The position numbers and the translations under genes are program-made. The notes under the pieces were generated by a model. That model did not search any database, was not told the DNA's origin, and was given only the letters and a program-made list of their open reading frames with translations. Positions 34,661-43,488 of a stretch of 64,000 nt of DNA are shown here, in pieces. Each line of letters starts with the position of its first letter. Positions within the stretch are counted from its first letter, which is position 1. The DNA is from Flavobacterium pectinovorum (GTDB lineage Bacteria; Bacteroidota; Bacteroidia; Flavobacteriales; Flavobacteriaceae), in the NCBI RefSeq assembly GCF_006438875.1, contig NZ_RCZH01000002.1, positions 351,177 to 415,176 on the forward strand, read 5' to 3'.

Positions 34661-34969
34661 ATGAAATCCGTACGAGAAATTTTTAAAAGCAAAGAGTATC
34701 TTTTAGAAGAACCTGAAGTCGAGAAACTTATTGAATATTGCGAAGAACTTCAAGACGAAATTGTTGAGTTCAAATTTCAGAAAACAAACAATAAGGAACT
34801 GGCAATGCTGGATATGCTCAGGGAAGTCATAAAAGGCTGCAATGCTATTGAAAAGGAAAAAATGGAACACGACAGATTTGGTTATGAAGCGCCAGATTAT
34901 GAAGCTACGATTTCGAACCTTAAAAGTTATATTTATAGCCGATGTCGTGATGAGAAGATTTGGCTTTGA
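34661..34969 (+). CDS. Small conserved-looking hypothetical protein
   Basis: 102 residues, mostly helical and highly charged (KSVREIFKSKEYLLEEPEVE, LIEYCEELQDEIVEFKFQK), without TM or signal segments. I do not recognise it. Codon use is like that of neighbouring genes and the ATG at 34661 follows an AT-rich stretch, so it is probably expressed. Repeats lie on both sides. Confidence 0.6.
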   Translation: MKSVREIFKSKEYLLEEPEVEKLIEYCEELQDEIVEFKFQKTNNKELAMLDMLREVIKGCNAIEKEKMEHDRFGYEAPDYEATISNLKSYIYSRCRDEKIWL

Positions 34970-35023
34970 TAAAATTTCAGAGATAAATTCCAATAAAAAA
35001 TTCAAAAATAATAACCACAATAA

Positions 35024-35127
35024 TTGTCATTTCGAGCAACGAGAAATCTCCGCAAGAAACTAACACAAAGTATTTTTCCTAAATTGTCGAGCTACTTGCG
35101 AAGATTTCTCGTTCCTCGAAATGACAA
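35024..35127. repeat. TCATTTCG-type long inverted repeat, copy B
   Basis: Arms of about 26 nt (TTGTCATTTCGAGCAACGAG and its reverse complement) around a loop of about 50 nt that differs from those of copies A and C. No neighbouring GATGGATT module. It is the chief content of the gap 34970-35425; otherwise that gap shows only AT-rich sequence and a partial CTTTGACAAAG element. Confidence 0.75.
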
Positions 35128-35425
35128 AAATACGCAAACTAACTTTGAACATAAGTTTTTGCAAAAGTTCCTTACACTCTTGGTGCAAAACTTTGACAAA
35201 GGTGATTACTTGTTTTCAATCTATAGAAATTTGGAATTTCGATTTAAAAACACATATTAATAATAAATAAAAAAACATATAAAATTTTAAACATTTTATA
35301 AAAAATAAGCTAAAAATTTATTATATTAGTACTTTAATAAAAGCTGACACACCCTCTTTATCTTAAAAAAATAGACTTTGTAAAGCTATATCTGATTGTC
35401 CAACACGTTTAAAACATTAAATATT

Positions 35426-35824
35426 ATGGCAATGCATCACTATCTTCGTCTATCTTTTATATTACTTTTTATAATAACCTCTTTTTTTTGTATCTACTTT
35501 ATAGTTAAAAAAAGAAGAAACAAAAAAGGTCCTAAAATACTTTCAAATGAAAAGTATAATGCATCAATGATGGAAGGAATGGCAGAAATATCTGTCGATA
35601 ATGATAGCTTATTTAATATTTGGCCTTATGTAGGTGAATTAAAAGCTGTCAAAATTTTATCAAATAAAATTAAAGAATCTGAATTGATACATAAAGTTTA
35701 CAGAAATTCAACCGAAGATTTTGAACATATTTTACTAGTTACTGAAAAAGAAAATCATTTTGTTAAAGTTGTAGTTGATAGAAACAAAAAGAAAGCAATG
35801 GGATATCTTCTTCTTGAATTGTGA
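35426..35824 (+). CDS. Single-TM hypothetical protein
   Basis: 132 residues. One N-terminal hydrophobic segment (about 7-28, LRLSFILLFIITSFFCIYFI) is followed by KKRRNKKG, the positive-inside mark of an anchor with the rest in the cytoplasm. The soluble part (EGMAEISVDNDSLFNIWPYV ... VVVDRNKKKAMGYLLLEL) shows no known motif. The ATG at 35426 is used; a second ATG is two codons later. Confidence 0.6.
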   Translation: MAMHHYLRLSFILLFIITSFFCIYFIVKKRRNKKGPKILSNEKYNASMMEGMAEISVDNDSLFNIWPYVGELKAVKILSNKIKESELIHKVYRNSTEDFEHILLVTEKENHFVKVVVDRNKKKAMGYLLLEL

Positions 35825-35865
35825 AAAATGAATTATAATCTTTGTGAAAATAAAAAATTCCAATA

Positions 35866-35912
35866 AAAAAATTCCAAATTCCAATTGTAAAGCTGGGATT
35901 TGGAATTTTTTT
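35866..35912 (+). terminator. Terminator after the single-TM protein gene (repeated type)
   Basis: AAATTCCAAATTCCAA / CTGGGATTTGGAATTT stem with a T-run; same repeat type as 34476-34523. Confidence 0.75.
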
Positions 35913-35988
35913 ATTGGAATTTAATGTTCTTTAAATTTTCTCAATTTTCAAAACTATTTTCTTCGGAAATTACCAGGATACTCCGAAA

Positions 35989-36393
35989 TTATTTATTGAT
36001 TAGTTTTTCAAGCCTTACCATCATTTCATCTTTCTCTTTCAACATACGCTCGTATAAAGCAATTTTTTCATCATATAATTGCACAATTTTATCAATTGCA
36101 TTAAATGTACAATTATCATTATTTTGATAACCAATTGCTCCGTTATCAAACTTATTAGAAATAAAACTCACCGCTTGTTCCTCATCAAAATTCTGAAAAG
36201 CTTCCACAGGAATTTTTAACGTATTTGAGATTTGTTTAAGCAGATTATCTTCAATTACATCTTTTTGCTCCAGCACAGAAATTTTCTTCTGATTCCAGTC
36301 ATTTCCCAGATCAAAAGCCAATGCTTCTTGTTTGATGCCAAGCATTTCTCTGAAACGTTTTACGTTTCTTCCCTGATGTATTTTCTGTTCCAT
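35989..36393 (-). CDS. HTH-type transcriptional regulator (XRE-like)
   Basis: 134 residues. An N-terminal helix-turn-helix is read at about residues 8-60 (GRNVKRFREMLGIKQEALAF then KKISVLEQKDVIEDNLLKQI), as in Cro/CI-type regulators. The C-terminal part is a coiled coil (IDKIVQLYDEKIALYERMLK) that should make it a dimer. Targets are unknown and neighbouring genes give no clue. The ATG at 36393 is supported by a -7 box 26 nt upstream. Confidence 0.8.
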   Translation of the reverse strand: MEQKIHQGRNVKRFREMLGIKQEALAFDLGNDWNQKKISVLEQKDVIEDNLLKQISNTLKIPVEAFQNFDEEQAVSFISNKFDNGAIGYQNNDNCTFNAIDKIVQLYDEKIALYERMLKEKDEMMVRLEKLINK

Positions 36394-36418
36394 AATGAAT
36401 ATCAATTTTGTGAAGACT

Positions 36419-36426
36419 CAAAGATA
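36419..36426 (-). promoter_or_regulatory. -7 promoter box for the HTH regulator
   Basis: TATCTTTG on the minus strand; predicted leader about 21 nt. Confidence 0.5.
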
Positions 36427-36493
36427 AAGCCATTTGAATTAAAAAGTCCGAATTTCAAAAATAAAAAAATATTCACACAAAATAACCTAATCT

Positions 36494-36585
36494 TGTCATT
36501 TCGACCGCAGGGAGAAATCACACGCGGGAAGAACGCAATGTTGTGGAGCTGTTTTATGTGATTTCTCCCTGCGGTCGAAATGAAA
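36494..36585. repeat. TCATTTCG-type long inverted repeat, copy C
   Basis: Perfect 26-nt arms (TCATTTCGACCGCAGGGAGA... and complement) around a loop of about 35 nt (CGCGGGAAGAACGCAATG ...). The loop is the reverse complement of the copy A loop at roughly 80% identity by eye, while the module after it (36608-36653) keeps the same orientation. Confidence 0.85.
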
Positions 36586-36607
36586 AAATGTGTCTAAACT
36601 TTGCGAA

Positions 36608-36653
36608 GATGGATTGAAATCCATTCCTACAATATGTTTTGTTCCTCCGGAAC
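36608..36653. repeat. GATGGATT module next to the inverted repeat, copy 2
   Basis: Begins GATGGATTGAAATCCATTCC and ends CTCCGGAAC; compare 363-408. The rest of this gap (36394-36785) shows no coding signal. Confidence 0.7.
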
Positions 36654-36785
36654 GTTTATGAGAAAAAATAAAAAGATAGGTTTTATGAGATAAATTGTAA
36701 GAACAAAAATTCGCGGTATAACCTTGAAAATTAACTTTTGTCAAAGATGAATACGTATTTCTAATGCAATAAAATTTAGAATTTT

Positions 36786-37838
36786 CTAAGATAACTGCGA
36801 CTGAATACTGTTAACTATTTTCTCCGGAGAAATCGTTCTCATTGCATCTTCATATCCTTCAACAATTTTATTTCCGTAAACGGATGTTGGTAGTTTTGGA
36901 TATTGATTTCGATCAGAAGTCAAGGCGTTTTCAATACTTTGATTAAAAGGCAGGAATCCTGCGTAAGGATGTGTTGCTCCCCAAAGTGTGATCACTTTTA
37001 CGCCCAACATTGCCGCAATATGTGCGTTGCCGGAATCCATAGAAAGCATTATATCCAGATTACTTATCAATTGTAATTCTTGCTGAAATTTAATTTTTCC
37101 AGCCATATTAATTACGTTTTCAAATGGTTTTGAAAATGAATCCAGAATTTCAACTTCTTTCTTCCCTCCTCCAAAAAGTAAAATTTTATACGATTTATTT
37201 TCTGCCAATTTCGCGATAACTTCCTGCATTAAATCCTGCGGATAAACCTTAGAATTATATTGTGCAAAAGGCGCAATTCCGATTAATTTTTGATTTTCAT
37301 CTCCAATAATTTCCAGAATATCGGCACTTAAAGTTTCCTTTTCAGGGAATGTTGTCCCGACGCTTCGGGAGGATAAATCTAAAGGAAAACCAAGTTCTTC
37401 AAACACTTTTGCGTGTCTTTCGAACATTGTTGGCAATTGCCTGAATATTTTATTTTCGGCACGGGTTAATTCCTTTTTGCCTTCTCTTCCTTTATCAACC
37501 GTGGCTCTTTTTTTTCCGCTTAAAGCGAAAAGCAAACTCACTATCTTAGATCTTAAAACGTTATGAAGGTCTGCAAAAGCATCGATTTTGAGTTTCTTGA
37601 CATCGCTAAATAATTTCAAAAGTCCTGAGAATCCTTTATGACGTTCTTTTTCATCAAAAGCAAAAAATTCCAAATTCGGAATTCCGTCAAAAAAGGGTTT
37701 AAAGAATGGTCTTGAAATTACTGTGATTTTTACCGTTGGATACTGTTTTACAAAAGCACGTAAAACAGGAACCGTCATGGCGACATCTCCCATTGCGGAT
37801 AGTCTCATGACGGCTATATGCTTAATTTTATTGGACAA
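36786..37838 (-). CDS. Glycosyltransferase family 9 (heptosyltransferase-like)
   Basis: Cytoplasmic or membrane-associated transferase of about 350 residues, expected to add a heptose or similar sugar to lipopolysaccharide core. Family marks are HIAVMRLSAMGDVAMTVPVL at the N-terminus, IGIAPFAQYNSKVYP in the middle and LSMDSGNAHIAAMLGVKVIT with TLWGATHPYAGFLPF near the end. The start is uncertain. The TTG at 37838 keeps the first beta strand, the ATG at 37808 cuts into it, and longer frames add unrelated sequence. A CCCGA/TCGGGA palindrome (37356-37370) lies inside the gene. Confidence 0.82.
   Translation of the reverse strand: MSNKIKHIAVMRLSAMGDVAMTVPVLRAFVKQYPTVKITVISRPFFKPFFDGIPNLEFFAFDEKERHKGFSGLLKLFSDVKKLKIDAFADLHNVLRSKIVSLLFALSGKKRATVDKGREGKKELTRAENKIFRQLPTMFERHAKVFEELGFPLDLSSRSVGTTFPEKETLSADILEIIGDENQKLIGIAPFAQYNSKVYPQDLMQEVIAKLAENKSYKILLFGGGKKEVEILDSFSKPFENVINMAGKIKFQQELQLISNLDIMLSMDSGNAHIAAMLGVKVITLWGATHPYAGFLPFNQSIENALTSDRNQYPKLPTSVYGNKIVEGYEDAMRTISPEKIVNSIQSQLS
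37356..37370. repeat. CCCGA..TCGGGA palindrome inside the GT9 gene, copy 3
   Basis: CCCGACGCTTCGGGA. On the minus strand it is translated in frame as part of SSRSVGTT, a stretch that looks like a variable insertion in the protein. Confidence 0.6.
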
Positions 37839-38025
37839 AATTTGACTTTTAAAAATTAATTGTGAACAACTTATTTTATTCTGAAACTTCTGGTCCTTTC
37901 CGATCTTTCGATTTTTAGCCCAGATTGAAATGAAAATCCCGGAGCAAAAAAATAAAGTTTCTTGTTTAAAAAAAGCGACCAACGGAAGCTCTTTTTTGAA
38001 CAATAGAAACTCTATTTTTTTGTGT

Positions 38026-38042
38026 CCCGATAGTTATCGGGA
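38026..38042. repeat. CCCGA..TCGGGA palindrome, copy 4
   Basis: CCCGATAGTTATCGGGA between the GT9 and DUF4254 genes; it might act as a weak terminator for DUF4254, whose stop is 32 nt away. Confidence 0.55.
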
Positions 38043-38073
38043 TGAAATGGAAAGCTGGAAATAGCTCCAGAAA

Positions 38074-38679
38074 TTATTTCTTATTTTGGTATAAAACAGG
38101 ATTCAATTCATCGTCATTGTACATTTTCATTTGTTTGTACACTTTCATGAATTTATCTCCATTTTCGATGTCTGTCAACAAGTCATCAATTGCCGTAGAC
38201 AAATCGCTTCTTTGTTCTAAAAGGATATTTAGTTTTTCCTGACATTTGTCTCTGTGTTCTTGTGAAGCCTCTGCACGATTAGCTTCTTCATGCATATGAT
38301 AAATTTTTAGAGCCAAAATAGACAATCTGTCAAATGCCCAAGCAGGACTTTCAGAGTTGATTTTTGCTCCATCTTTTACTTTTACATCACTGTATTTTTG
38401 CAAAAAATAACTATCGATATATTCCACCATATCAGTACGTTCCTGATTCGATGCGTCGATTCTTCTTTTTAGCGTTAAAGCTGCTACAGGATCAATTTGC
38501 GGATCACGAATAATATCTTCAAAATGCCATTGAACAGTGTCAATCCAGTTTTTTAAATATAATAAATGTTCGAATTTATCCTTTGGAAATGGATTGTTTA
38601 TAGGTTGATCAACATTATCAAATTGATGATAATCTTTGATGCTTTGTTCGAAAACAGAATATGCTAATTTTGAAAACAT
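38074..38679 (-). CDS. DUF4254 family protein
   Basis: 201 residues, all helical, no TM or signal. The conserved block HLLYLKNWIDTVQWHFEDII followed by RDPQIDPVAAL and LKRRIDASNQERTDMVEYID is typical of DUF4254. The biochemical role is unknown. In flavobacteria the family is often next to GT9 glycosyltransferases, as here, so a role in lipopolysaccharide synthesis is possible. A -7 box is at 38700-38707. Confidence 0.82.
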   Translation of the reverse strand: MFSKLAYSVFEQSIKDYHQFDNVDQPINNPFPKDKFEHLLYLKNWIDTVQWHFEDIIRDPQIDPVAALTLKRRIDASNQERTDMVEYIDSYFLQKYSDVKVKDGAKINSESPAWAFDRLSILALKIYHMHEEANRAEASQEHRDKCQEKLNILLEQRSDLSTAIDDLLTDIENGDKFMKVYKQMKMYNDDELNPVLYQNKK

Positions 38680-38699
38680 GTCTTTATTTGTTAGAGTTA

Positions 38700-38707
38700 C
38701 AAAGATA
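38700..38707 (-). promoter_or_regulatory. -7 promoter box for the DUF4254 gene
   Basis: TATCTTTG on the minus strand; predicted leader about 16 nt. The divergent upp gene starts at 38790. Confidence 0.5.
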
Positions 38708-38789
38708 CTTTTTATACTTTTATCGTGCGAATAAAACGATTTTTTTTTCGTTATCGTACTGTAACCATTGATAATTCTAAAATTTTATT

Positions 38790-39443
38790 ATGAAAATCCA
38801 TTATATATCTAGGAATAATAGCGTGTTGAATCATTTTTTGGGACAAATTAGAAATGTAAATGTTCAGAACGACAGCATGCGTTTTAGAAGAAATATAGAG
38901 CGAATTGGCGAAATTATGGCGTATGAATTAAGCAAGGATTTATCTTATAAAAATATCGAAATTCAGACTCCACTTGGCATTAAAAAAACAACCGAAATCG
39001 AGAGTGATTTGGTTTTATGTTCGATCTTAAGAGCCGGTTTACCTTTGCATAATGGCTTTCTAAATTATTTTGATCATGCCGAAAATAGCTTTGTTTCGGC
39101 TTGTAGGTATCATCCAAATAACGACGATGCTTTTGAGATTTTAGTGGAATATCAGGCGCTTTCAAATATAAATGATAAAACTGTTTTGCTTCTTGATCCA
39201 ATGTTAGCAACAGGGCAATCGATAGTAGCGGTTCATGAAAAATTAGTTCAGAACGCTACTCCAAAAGAAATTCATATTGTAGTTGTTATTGCTGCTCCTG
39301 AAGGAATTGCTTTTCTTGAAAAAAGTCTTCCTGAAAACTGTCATTTATGGGTTGCGTCTTTAGACGAAAAATTAAATGAGAAAAACTATATTGTTCCGGG
39401 ACTTGGTGACGCTGGTGATCTTGCTTATGGAAGTAAACTATAG
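38790..39443 (+). CDS. upp: Uracil phosphoribosyltransferase
   Basis: Salvage enzyme that makes UMP from uracil and PRPP in the cytoplasm; 217 residues. The PRPP-binding loop is LLDPMLATGQS (about 134-144). The conserved SILRAGLPLHNGF (78-90) and the C-terminal uracil-binding part with YIVPGLGDAGDLAYG are present. It is divergent from DUF4254. Its last 6 nt overlap the end of the convergent DUF6427 gene. Confidence 0.95.
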   Translation: MKIHYISRNNSVLNHFLGQIRNVNVQNDSMRFRRNIERIGEIMAYELSKDLSYKNIEIQTPLGIKKTTEIESDLVLCSILRAGLPLHNGFLNYFDHAENSFVSACRYHPNNDDAFEILVEYQALSNINDKTVLLLDPMLATGQSIVAVHEKLVQNATPKEIHIVVVIAAPEGIAFLEKSLPENCHLWVASLDEKLNEKNYIVPGLGDAGDLAYGSKL

Positions 39444-40367
39444 TTGAGAAAAATAAGTAAATAAACTGCAGCAAATTAACACATAAAAAACAATTTCGTT
39501 ATTGAGTTTTTGCTGCATATATTCGATATGACCTGCCGCCATAATCGTTAAAGGCGCAATACTAAACAGTAATAAATCATTGCTTTTATTAGGAGAAATG
39601 ATATAAACTGCCACTGCAATAAAAAAACATGCAACCACTTTTTTATACGAAGTATGTACAATTTGAGGTCTGTTTGATAAGGTAGTTATCATTGAAACTA
39701 CAAAAAATAACGATACCGCAGCATAGATTGAGAGCGCTCCGTTTTCATAATTATTCTTGAAATAATCAATACTAAAATCAATTACTGCTCTTTTTTCAAA
39801 AAATTCAATGGCATTGATATGAAAGATTAATGACACCATTAAAAAAACAATCGAAACAGCTAAAAGTGCGATAAATGGTAAAACCCAGTTTCTATAATCT
39901 CGTGAAACGTGAAAAATAATTGATATAAATACCAATATAATAAAGAGAACACACCAAAATTGAAATAAAGACGCTACAAAAATCCAAAAAGAAGCGTCAA
40001 ATATTTTTTCTTTAGAAGCTTTTAAGGATTGTAAAGAAACCAATCGTCGCAGCGCCAATAAAAGAAAAAAGTTGGCATATACTACATTCGGATTATTAAA
40101 TATCGTGGGGAAAAACAATATAAACAATAAATAGAAAAGTATTGCGTAACCATTGTCTTTACTGAGTCCATTCTTTTTTACAATGAAATTAATCATGAAA
40201 AAAGAGGCCAATATAAAGCATAATAAACTCACTTTTTGAAATCCCAAAAAGTAAGCATTAATCCAGGAAGGTTCTTGGATTTGAAACAGAAAAAAGAAAA
40301 CCAGTATTAAAATTACGACCAATGAATAATTTAATGGCGTAGATTTTTTAAAAACACTTGTTATCAT
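39438..40367 (-). CDS. DUF6427-like polytopic membrane protein
   Basis: 309 residues with about nine to ten hydrophobic segments and hardly any soluble domain. It starts TSVFKKSTPLNYSLVVILIL and contains GLSKDNGYAILFYLLFILFF, characteristic of a flavobacterial family of unknown function (DUF6427 by memory). It lies between upp and a small membrane protein gene. No enzymatic motif was seen. Confidence 0.7.
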   Translation of the reverse strand: MITSVFKKSTPLNYSLVVILILVFFFLFQIQEPSWINAYFLGFQKVSLLCFILASFFMINFIVKKNGLSKDNGYAILFYLLFILFFPTIFNNPNVVYANFFLLLALRRLVSLQSLKASKEKIFDASFWIFVASLFQFWCVLFIILVFISIIFHVSRDYRNWVLPFIALLAVSIVFLMVSLIFHINAIEFFEKRAVIDFSIDYFKNNYENGALSIYAAVSLFFVVSMITTLSNRPQIVHTSYKKVVACFFIAVAVYIISPNKSNDLLLFSIAPLTIMAAGHIEYMQQKLNNEIVFYVLICCSLFTYFSQL

Positions 40368-40507
40368 AAGGATATTTTATACTTTTGTGATTGTAAATAT
40401 AATACTTGTTTAAAAGGAAAAACCAACAAGTTGAAAAAAGATTCTATTAATTGAATTTTAACTTCAATGCGTTACAAAACAATAAATAACATATAATTTT
40501 ATAAATT

Positions 40508-40738
40508 ATGACAGCTTTTTTTGAAGGAATACAGTACTTATTCGTTAACATTTTATTTGCTCCTCTTGACTTTTTACGTCATTTAGAACCAATTACCTGG
40601 TTTGGTGCAAACACAATTAACTGGATTTTTATGATCATCTGCGCAAGCGCAATTGTTTATTGGATTAAACAATTACGCCTTTTTGATGACGCTGGAACAG
40701 AAAACCAAGATACTACTGCTCACTCTTTTTTAAAGTAA
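40508..40738 (+). CDS. Small membrane protein (DUF6341-like)
   Basis: 76 residues. The middle has one clear TM segment (NWIFMIICASAIVYWIKQL) preceded by an amphipathic part (YLFVNILFAPLDFLRHLEPI); the tail is polar. It occurs next to DUF6427 and purD in flavobacteria (family name from memory). It converges on purD with a 9-nt overlap. Confidence 0.7.
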   Translation: MTAFFEGIQYLFVNILFAPLDFLRHLEPITWFGANTINWIFMIICASAIVYWIKQLRLFDDAGTENQDTTAHSFLK

Positions 40739-42004
40739 GTCGAAGCCGATATCTTTTCTAAAATACATCTTATCAAAATTTAGTTTATCTATATTTTGGT
40801 AAGATTTTTTTATGGCCTGTTGAAAATCATCTCCATAAGAGGTTACAGTCAATACGCGTCCTCCATTACTAACGACATTTTCGTTATCTAATTTTGTTCC
40901 GGCGTGAAAAACGATAGAATCTGTAATATTTTCTAATCCTGTAATTACTTTTCCTTTTTCAAAATCTTCAGGATATCCTCCGGAAACTACCATAATTGTA
41001 GTCGCACTTCTTGGATCAACTTCTAATTCGAAAGTATCTAATTTTTGATCTGCAACTGATTGAAATAATGCAACCAAATCAGATTTTAATCTTGGCACTA
41101 CAACTTCAGTTTCAGGATCTCCCATTCTCACATTGTATTCAATAACAATTGGTTCATTCTTTACATTGATTAAACCAATAAATACAAATCCTTTATATTC
41201 GATTCCATCTTTCTGGAAACCTTCGATTGTTGGTTTTACGATACGAGTTTCAATTTTTTCCATCAAAACAGCATCAACGTAAGGAACTGGAGAAACCGCT
41301 CCCATTCCGCCTGTATTTAATCCTGTATCGCCTTCGCCAATACGTTTGTAATCTTTTGCTGTTGGAAGAATTTTATAGCTTTTTCCGTCTGTCAAAACGA
41401 AACAACTTAATTCGATTCCGTCCAGGAATTCTTCAATAACCACTTTAGAACTTGCTGCACCAAATTTTTCATGAACCAGCATGTTTCTTAGTTCGGTTTT
41501 AGCTTCTTCAAGATCCTGAATAATCAAAACTCCTTTTCCGGCAGCTAATCCATCTGCTTTTAAAACATACGGAGGTTGTAGCGTTTCTAAGAATGCACAT
41601 CCGTTTTCAACTGTTTCGGCAGTAAAACTGTCATAAGCTGCAGTCGGAATGTTGTGTTTCATTAAGAATTCTTTTGCAAATTCTTTACTTCCTTCTAATT
41701 GAGCACCTAATTTTGATGGCCCAATAACCGGAATATGCTGTAAACTTTCGTCGTTTTTAAAATAATCGTAAATCCCTTTTACCAAAGGATCTTCTGGTCC
41801 TACAACAACCATTTTTACGTTTTCCTGCAGTACAAATGTTTTAATAGCATCAAAATCGGTTGGAGACATTGCAACGTTTGTAGCAATAGCAGCTGTTCCT
41901 GCATTTCCCGGTGCAACAAAAAGTTTTTCGCAAAGCGGACTCTGAATCATTTTCCAAGCAAAAGCATGCTCTCTTCCTCCTGATCCCAATAGTAAAATTG
42001 TCAT
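40730..42004 (-). CDS. purD: Phosphoribosylamine-glycine ligase
   Basis: Second step of purine synthesis: it joins glycine to phosphoribosylamine using ATP, in the cytoplasm. The 424-residue product has MTILLLGSGGREHAFAWKM at the N-terminus, the ATP-grasp segments PPYVLKADGLAAGKGVLI and EEFLDGIELSCFVL, the signature VIEYNVRMGDPETEVVVPRL, and a C-terminal domain with TIMVVSGGYPEDFEKGK. Length and motifs are normal. A -7 box lies at 42030-42037. Confidence 0.96.
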   Translation of the reverse strand: MTILLLGSGGREHAFAWKMIQSPLCEKLFVAPGNAGTAAIATNVAMSPTDFDAIKTFVLQENVKMVVVGPEDPLVKGIYDYFKNDESLQHIPVIGPSKLGAQLEGSKEFAKEFLMKHNIPTAAYDSFTAETVENGCAFLETLQPPYVLKADGLAAGKGVLIIQDLEEAKTELRNMLVHEKFGAASSKVVIEEFLDGIELSCFVLTDGKSYKILPTAKDYKRIGEGDTGLNTGGMGAVSPVPYVDAVLMEKIETRIVKPTIEGFQKDGIEYKGFVFIGLINVKNEPIVIEYNVRMGDPETEVVVPRLKSDLVALFQSVADQKLDTFELEVDPRSATTIMVVSGGYPEDFEKGKVITGLENITDSIVFHAGTKLDNENVVSNGGRVLTVTSYGDDFQQAIKKSYQNIDKLNFDKMYFRKDIGFDLL

Positions 42005-42029
42005 GGTATAGTTGTATTTAGTTGTGGTG

Positions 42030-42037
42030 CAAAAATA
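42030..42037 (-). promoter_or_regulatory. -7 promoter box for purD
   Basis: TATTTTTG on the minus strand; predicted leader about 22 nt. Confidence 0.5.
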
Positions 42038-42111
42038 ATTGCTTTTGTACGTAAAAAATAATTAAATCTTAAAAAGTTCGTGATTCTTCTCTGTTAGTAA
42101 TCCTTAAATAT

Positions 42112-42119
42112 TATTTTTG
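42112..42119 (+). promoter_or_regulatory. -7 promoter box for the ligase-like gene
   Basis: TATTTTTG, predicted leader about 15 nt. It overlaps an upstream in-frame TTG (42117) and so favours the ATG at 42138. Confidence 0.5.
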
Positions 42120-42137
42120 GTAAAAATTCGACCTCAA

Positions 42138-43448
42138 ATGATTCCTCTTTTCGACATTTCGCTACAATTAAATGGTTTTCCGATAAAGAAGGCTAAAGCT
42201 GAACTGAATGAAATTGTGAATTTATCTAAAGAAGATTATGATGTTTTCCTTCGAAATAAAAAAGAAGAAATTGTCAATTTTCATTTAGAAAATAATTCTT
42301 TTTATCAGGAATTAGTTGCAAACACAAATGATTGGAAATGGGAAAACCTACCCGTTCTAAACAAACAAAATTTGCAGAAACCGCTTGAAGAAAGACTTTC
42401 TAAAGGTTATACTTTAAAAAATGTTTACCTCAACAAAACTTCCGGATCGAGCGGAACACCTTTTGTTTTTGCCAAAGACAAATATTCTCATGCTCTAACG
42501 TGGGCATCCAATATTATGCGTTTTGGTTGGTTCGACATCGATTTTAATCATTCATATCAAGCCCGTTTTTATGGTATCCCGATGGATTTTGTTGGATATC
42601 ATAAAGAACGTTTCAAAGACTTTTTGAGTCAACGTTTTCGATTTCCGGTTTTTGATTTGTCCGATGAAGTTTTGGAGAAATTTCTACGAAAGTTCAAAAC
42701 GAAAAAATTCGATTATATAAACGGATATACTAGTTCGATTGTTTTATTTGCTAAGTATCTAGAAAAAAGAAACATTCTATTAAAAGAAATTTGTCCAACT
42801 TTAAAAGCTTGTTTCGTTACATCTGAAATGCTTTTTGAATCAGATAAAAACCTTTTAGAAAAGCAATTCGGTATTCCAATAATCAATGAATATGGCGCTT
42901 CAGAACTTGATTTGATTGCTTTTGAAAACACAAAAGGCGAATGGCAAATTAACGCCGAAACTCTTTTTGTCGAAATCCTGGATGAAAATAATAATATTCT
43001 CCCTTACGGGAAAGAAGGTCGAATTGTGATTACTTCTTTATTCAATAAAGCAAACCCTTTTATACGATATGAGATTGGTGATATCGGAATTTTAGATGAA
43101 AAAAGTACTTCTCAAAAACCGATCTTAAAAAAACTTATTGGCAGAACAAATGATGTTGCCTTTTTACCAAGCGGGAAAAAGTCGCCCGGTTTGACCTTTT
43201 ACTATGTCACCAAAAGCATTATTGAAGATGATGGCAATGTCAAAGAATTTATTATCAAGCAAATAAAACCAGATACTTTTGAAATTGAATATATTAGTGA
43301 AATACAATTAAATACTAAACAAATTCAAAAGATTGAAGAAGCAATTGCACTTTATCTTGAACCTAATTTAACCTTCACTTTTACCCGAAAAACAGTTTTA
43401 GAAAGAACCAATCGAGGCAAATTAAAACAGTTTAAATCATATTTATAA
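42138..43448 (+). CDS. Phenylacetate-CoA ligase-like enzyme (PaaK/CapK family)
   Basis: Adenylate-forming enzyme of 436 residues. The phosphate loop is NKTSGSSGTPFVFAKDKYSH, the adenine-binding segment IINEYGASELDLIAFE, and IRYEIGDIG with LKKLIGRTNDVAFLPSGKKS are the conserved later motifs; the ending TNRGKLKQFKS holds the mobile-domain lysine. In polysaccharide loci such CapK-type proteins are thought to activate an acid that decorates the polymer, which fits the glycosyltransferase genes that follow. The substrate is unknown. A relative ends at position 180 of the window. Confidence 0.85.
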   Translation: MIPLFDISLQLNGFPIKKAKAELNEIVNLSKEDYDVFLRNKKEEIVNFHLENNSFYQELVANTNDWKWENLPVLNKQNLQKPLEERLSKGYTLKNVYLNKTSGSSGTPFVFAKDKYSHALTWASNIMRFGWFDIDFNHSYQARFYGIPMDFVGYHKERFKDFLSQRFRFPVFDLSDEVLEKFLRKFKTKKFDYINGYTSSIVLFAKYLEKRNILLKEICPTLKACFVTSEMLFESDKNLLEKQFGIPIINEYGASELDLIAFENTKGEWQINAETLFVEILDENNNILPYGKEGRIVITSLFNKANPFIRYEIGDIGILDEKSTSQKPILKKLIGRTNDVAFLPSGKKSPGLTFYYVTKSIIEDDGNVKEFIIKQIKPDTFEIEYISEIQLNTKQIQKIEEAIALYLEPNLTFTFTRKTVLERTNRGKLKQFKSYL

Positions 43449-43488
43449 TATAAATAAAATCTTACATTTGTTTTTTATTTAAAAACTT

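Noticed and set aside
34703..35020. Open frame antisense to the small hypothetical gene at 34661
   Set aside because: It is hydrophobic in the manner of complement-strand shadows and has no supporting promoter box; the plus-strand frame has a natural charged composition.
35024..35260. Open frame starting in inverted repeat copy B
   Set aside because: Its first half is translated repeat arm and loop; no recognisable protein features.
36786..38003. Long form of the GT9 protein
   Set aside because: The extra 55 residues start from a TTG, match nothing in the family and cross the gap region; the family start is near 37838.
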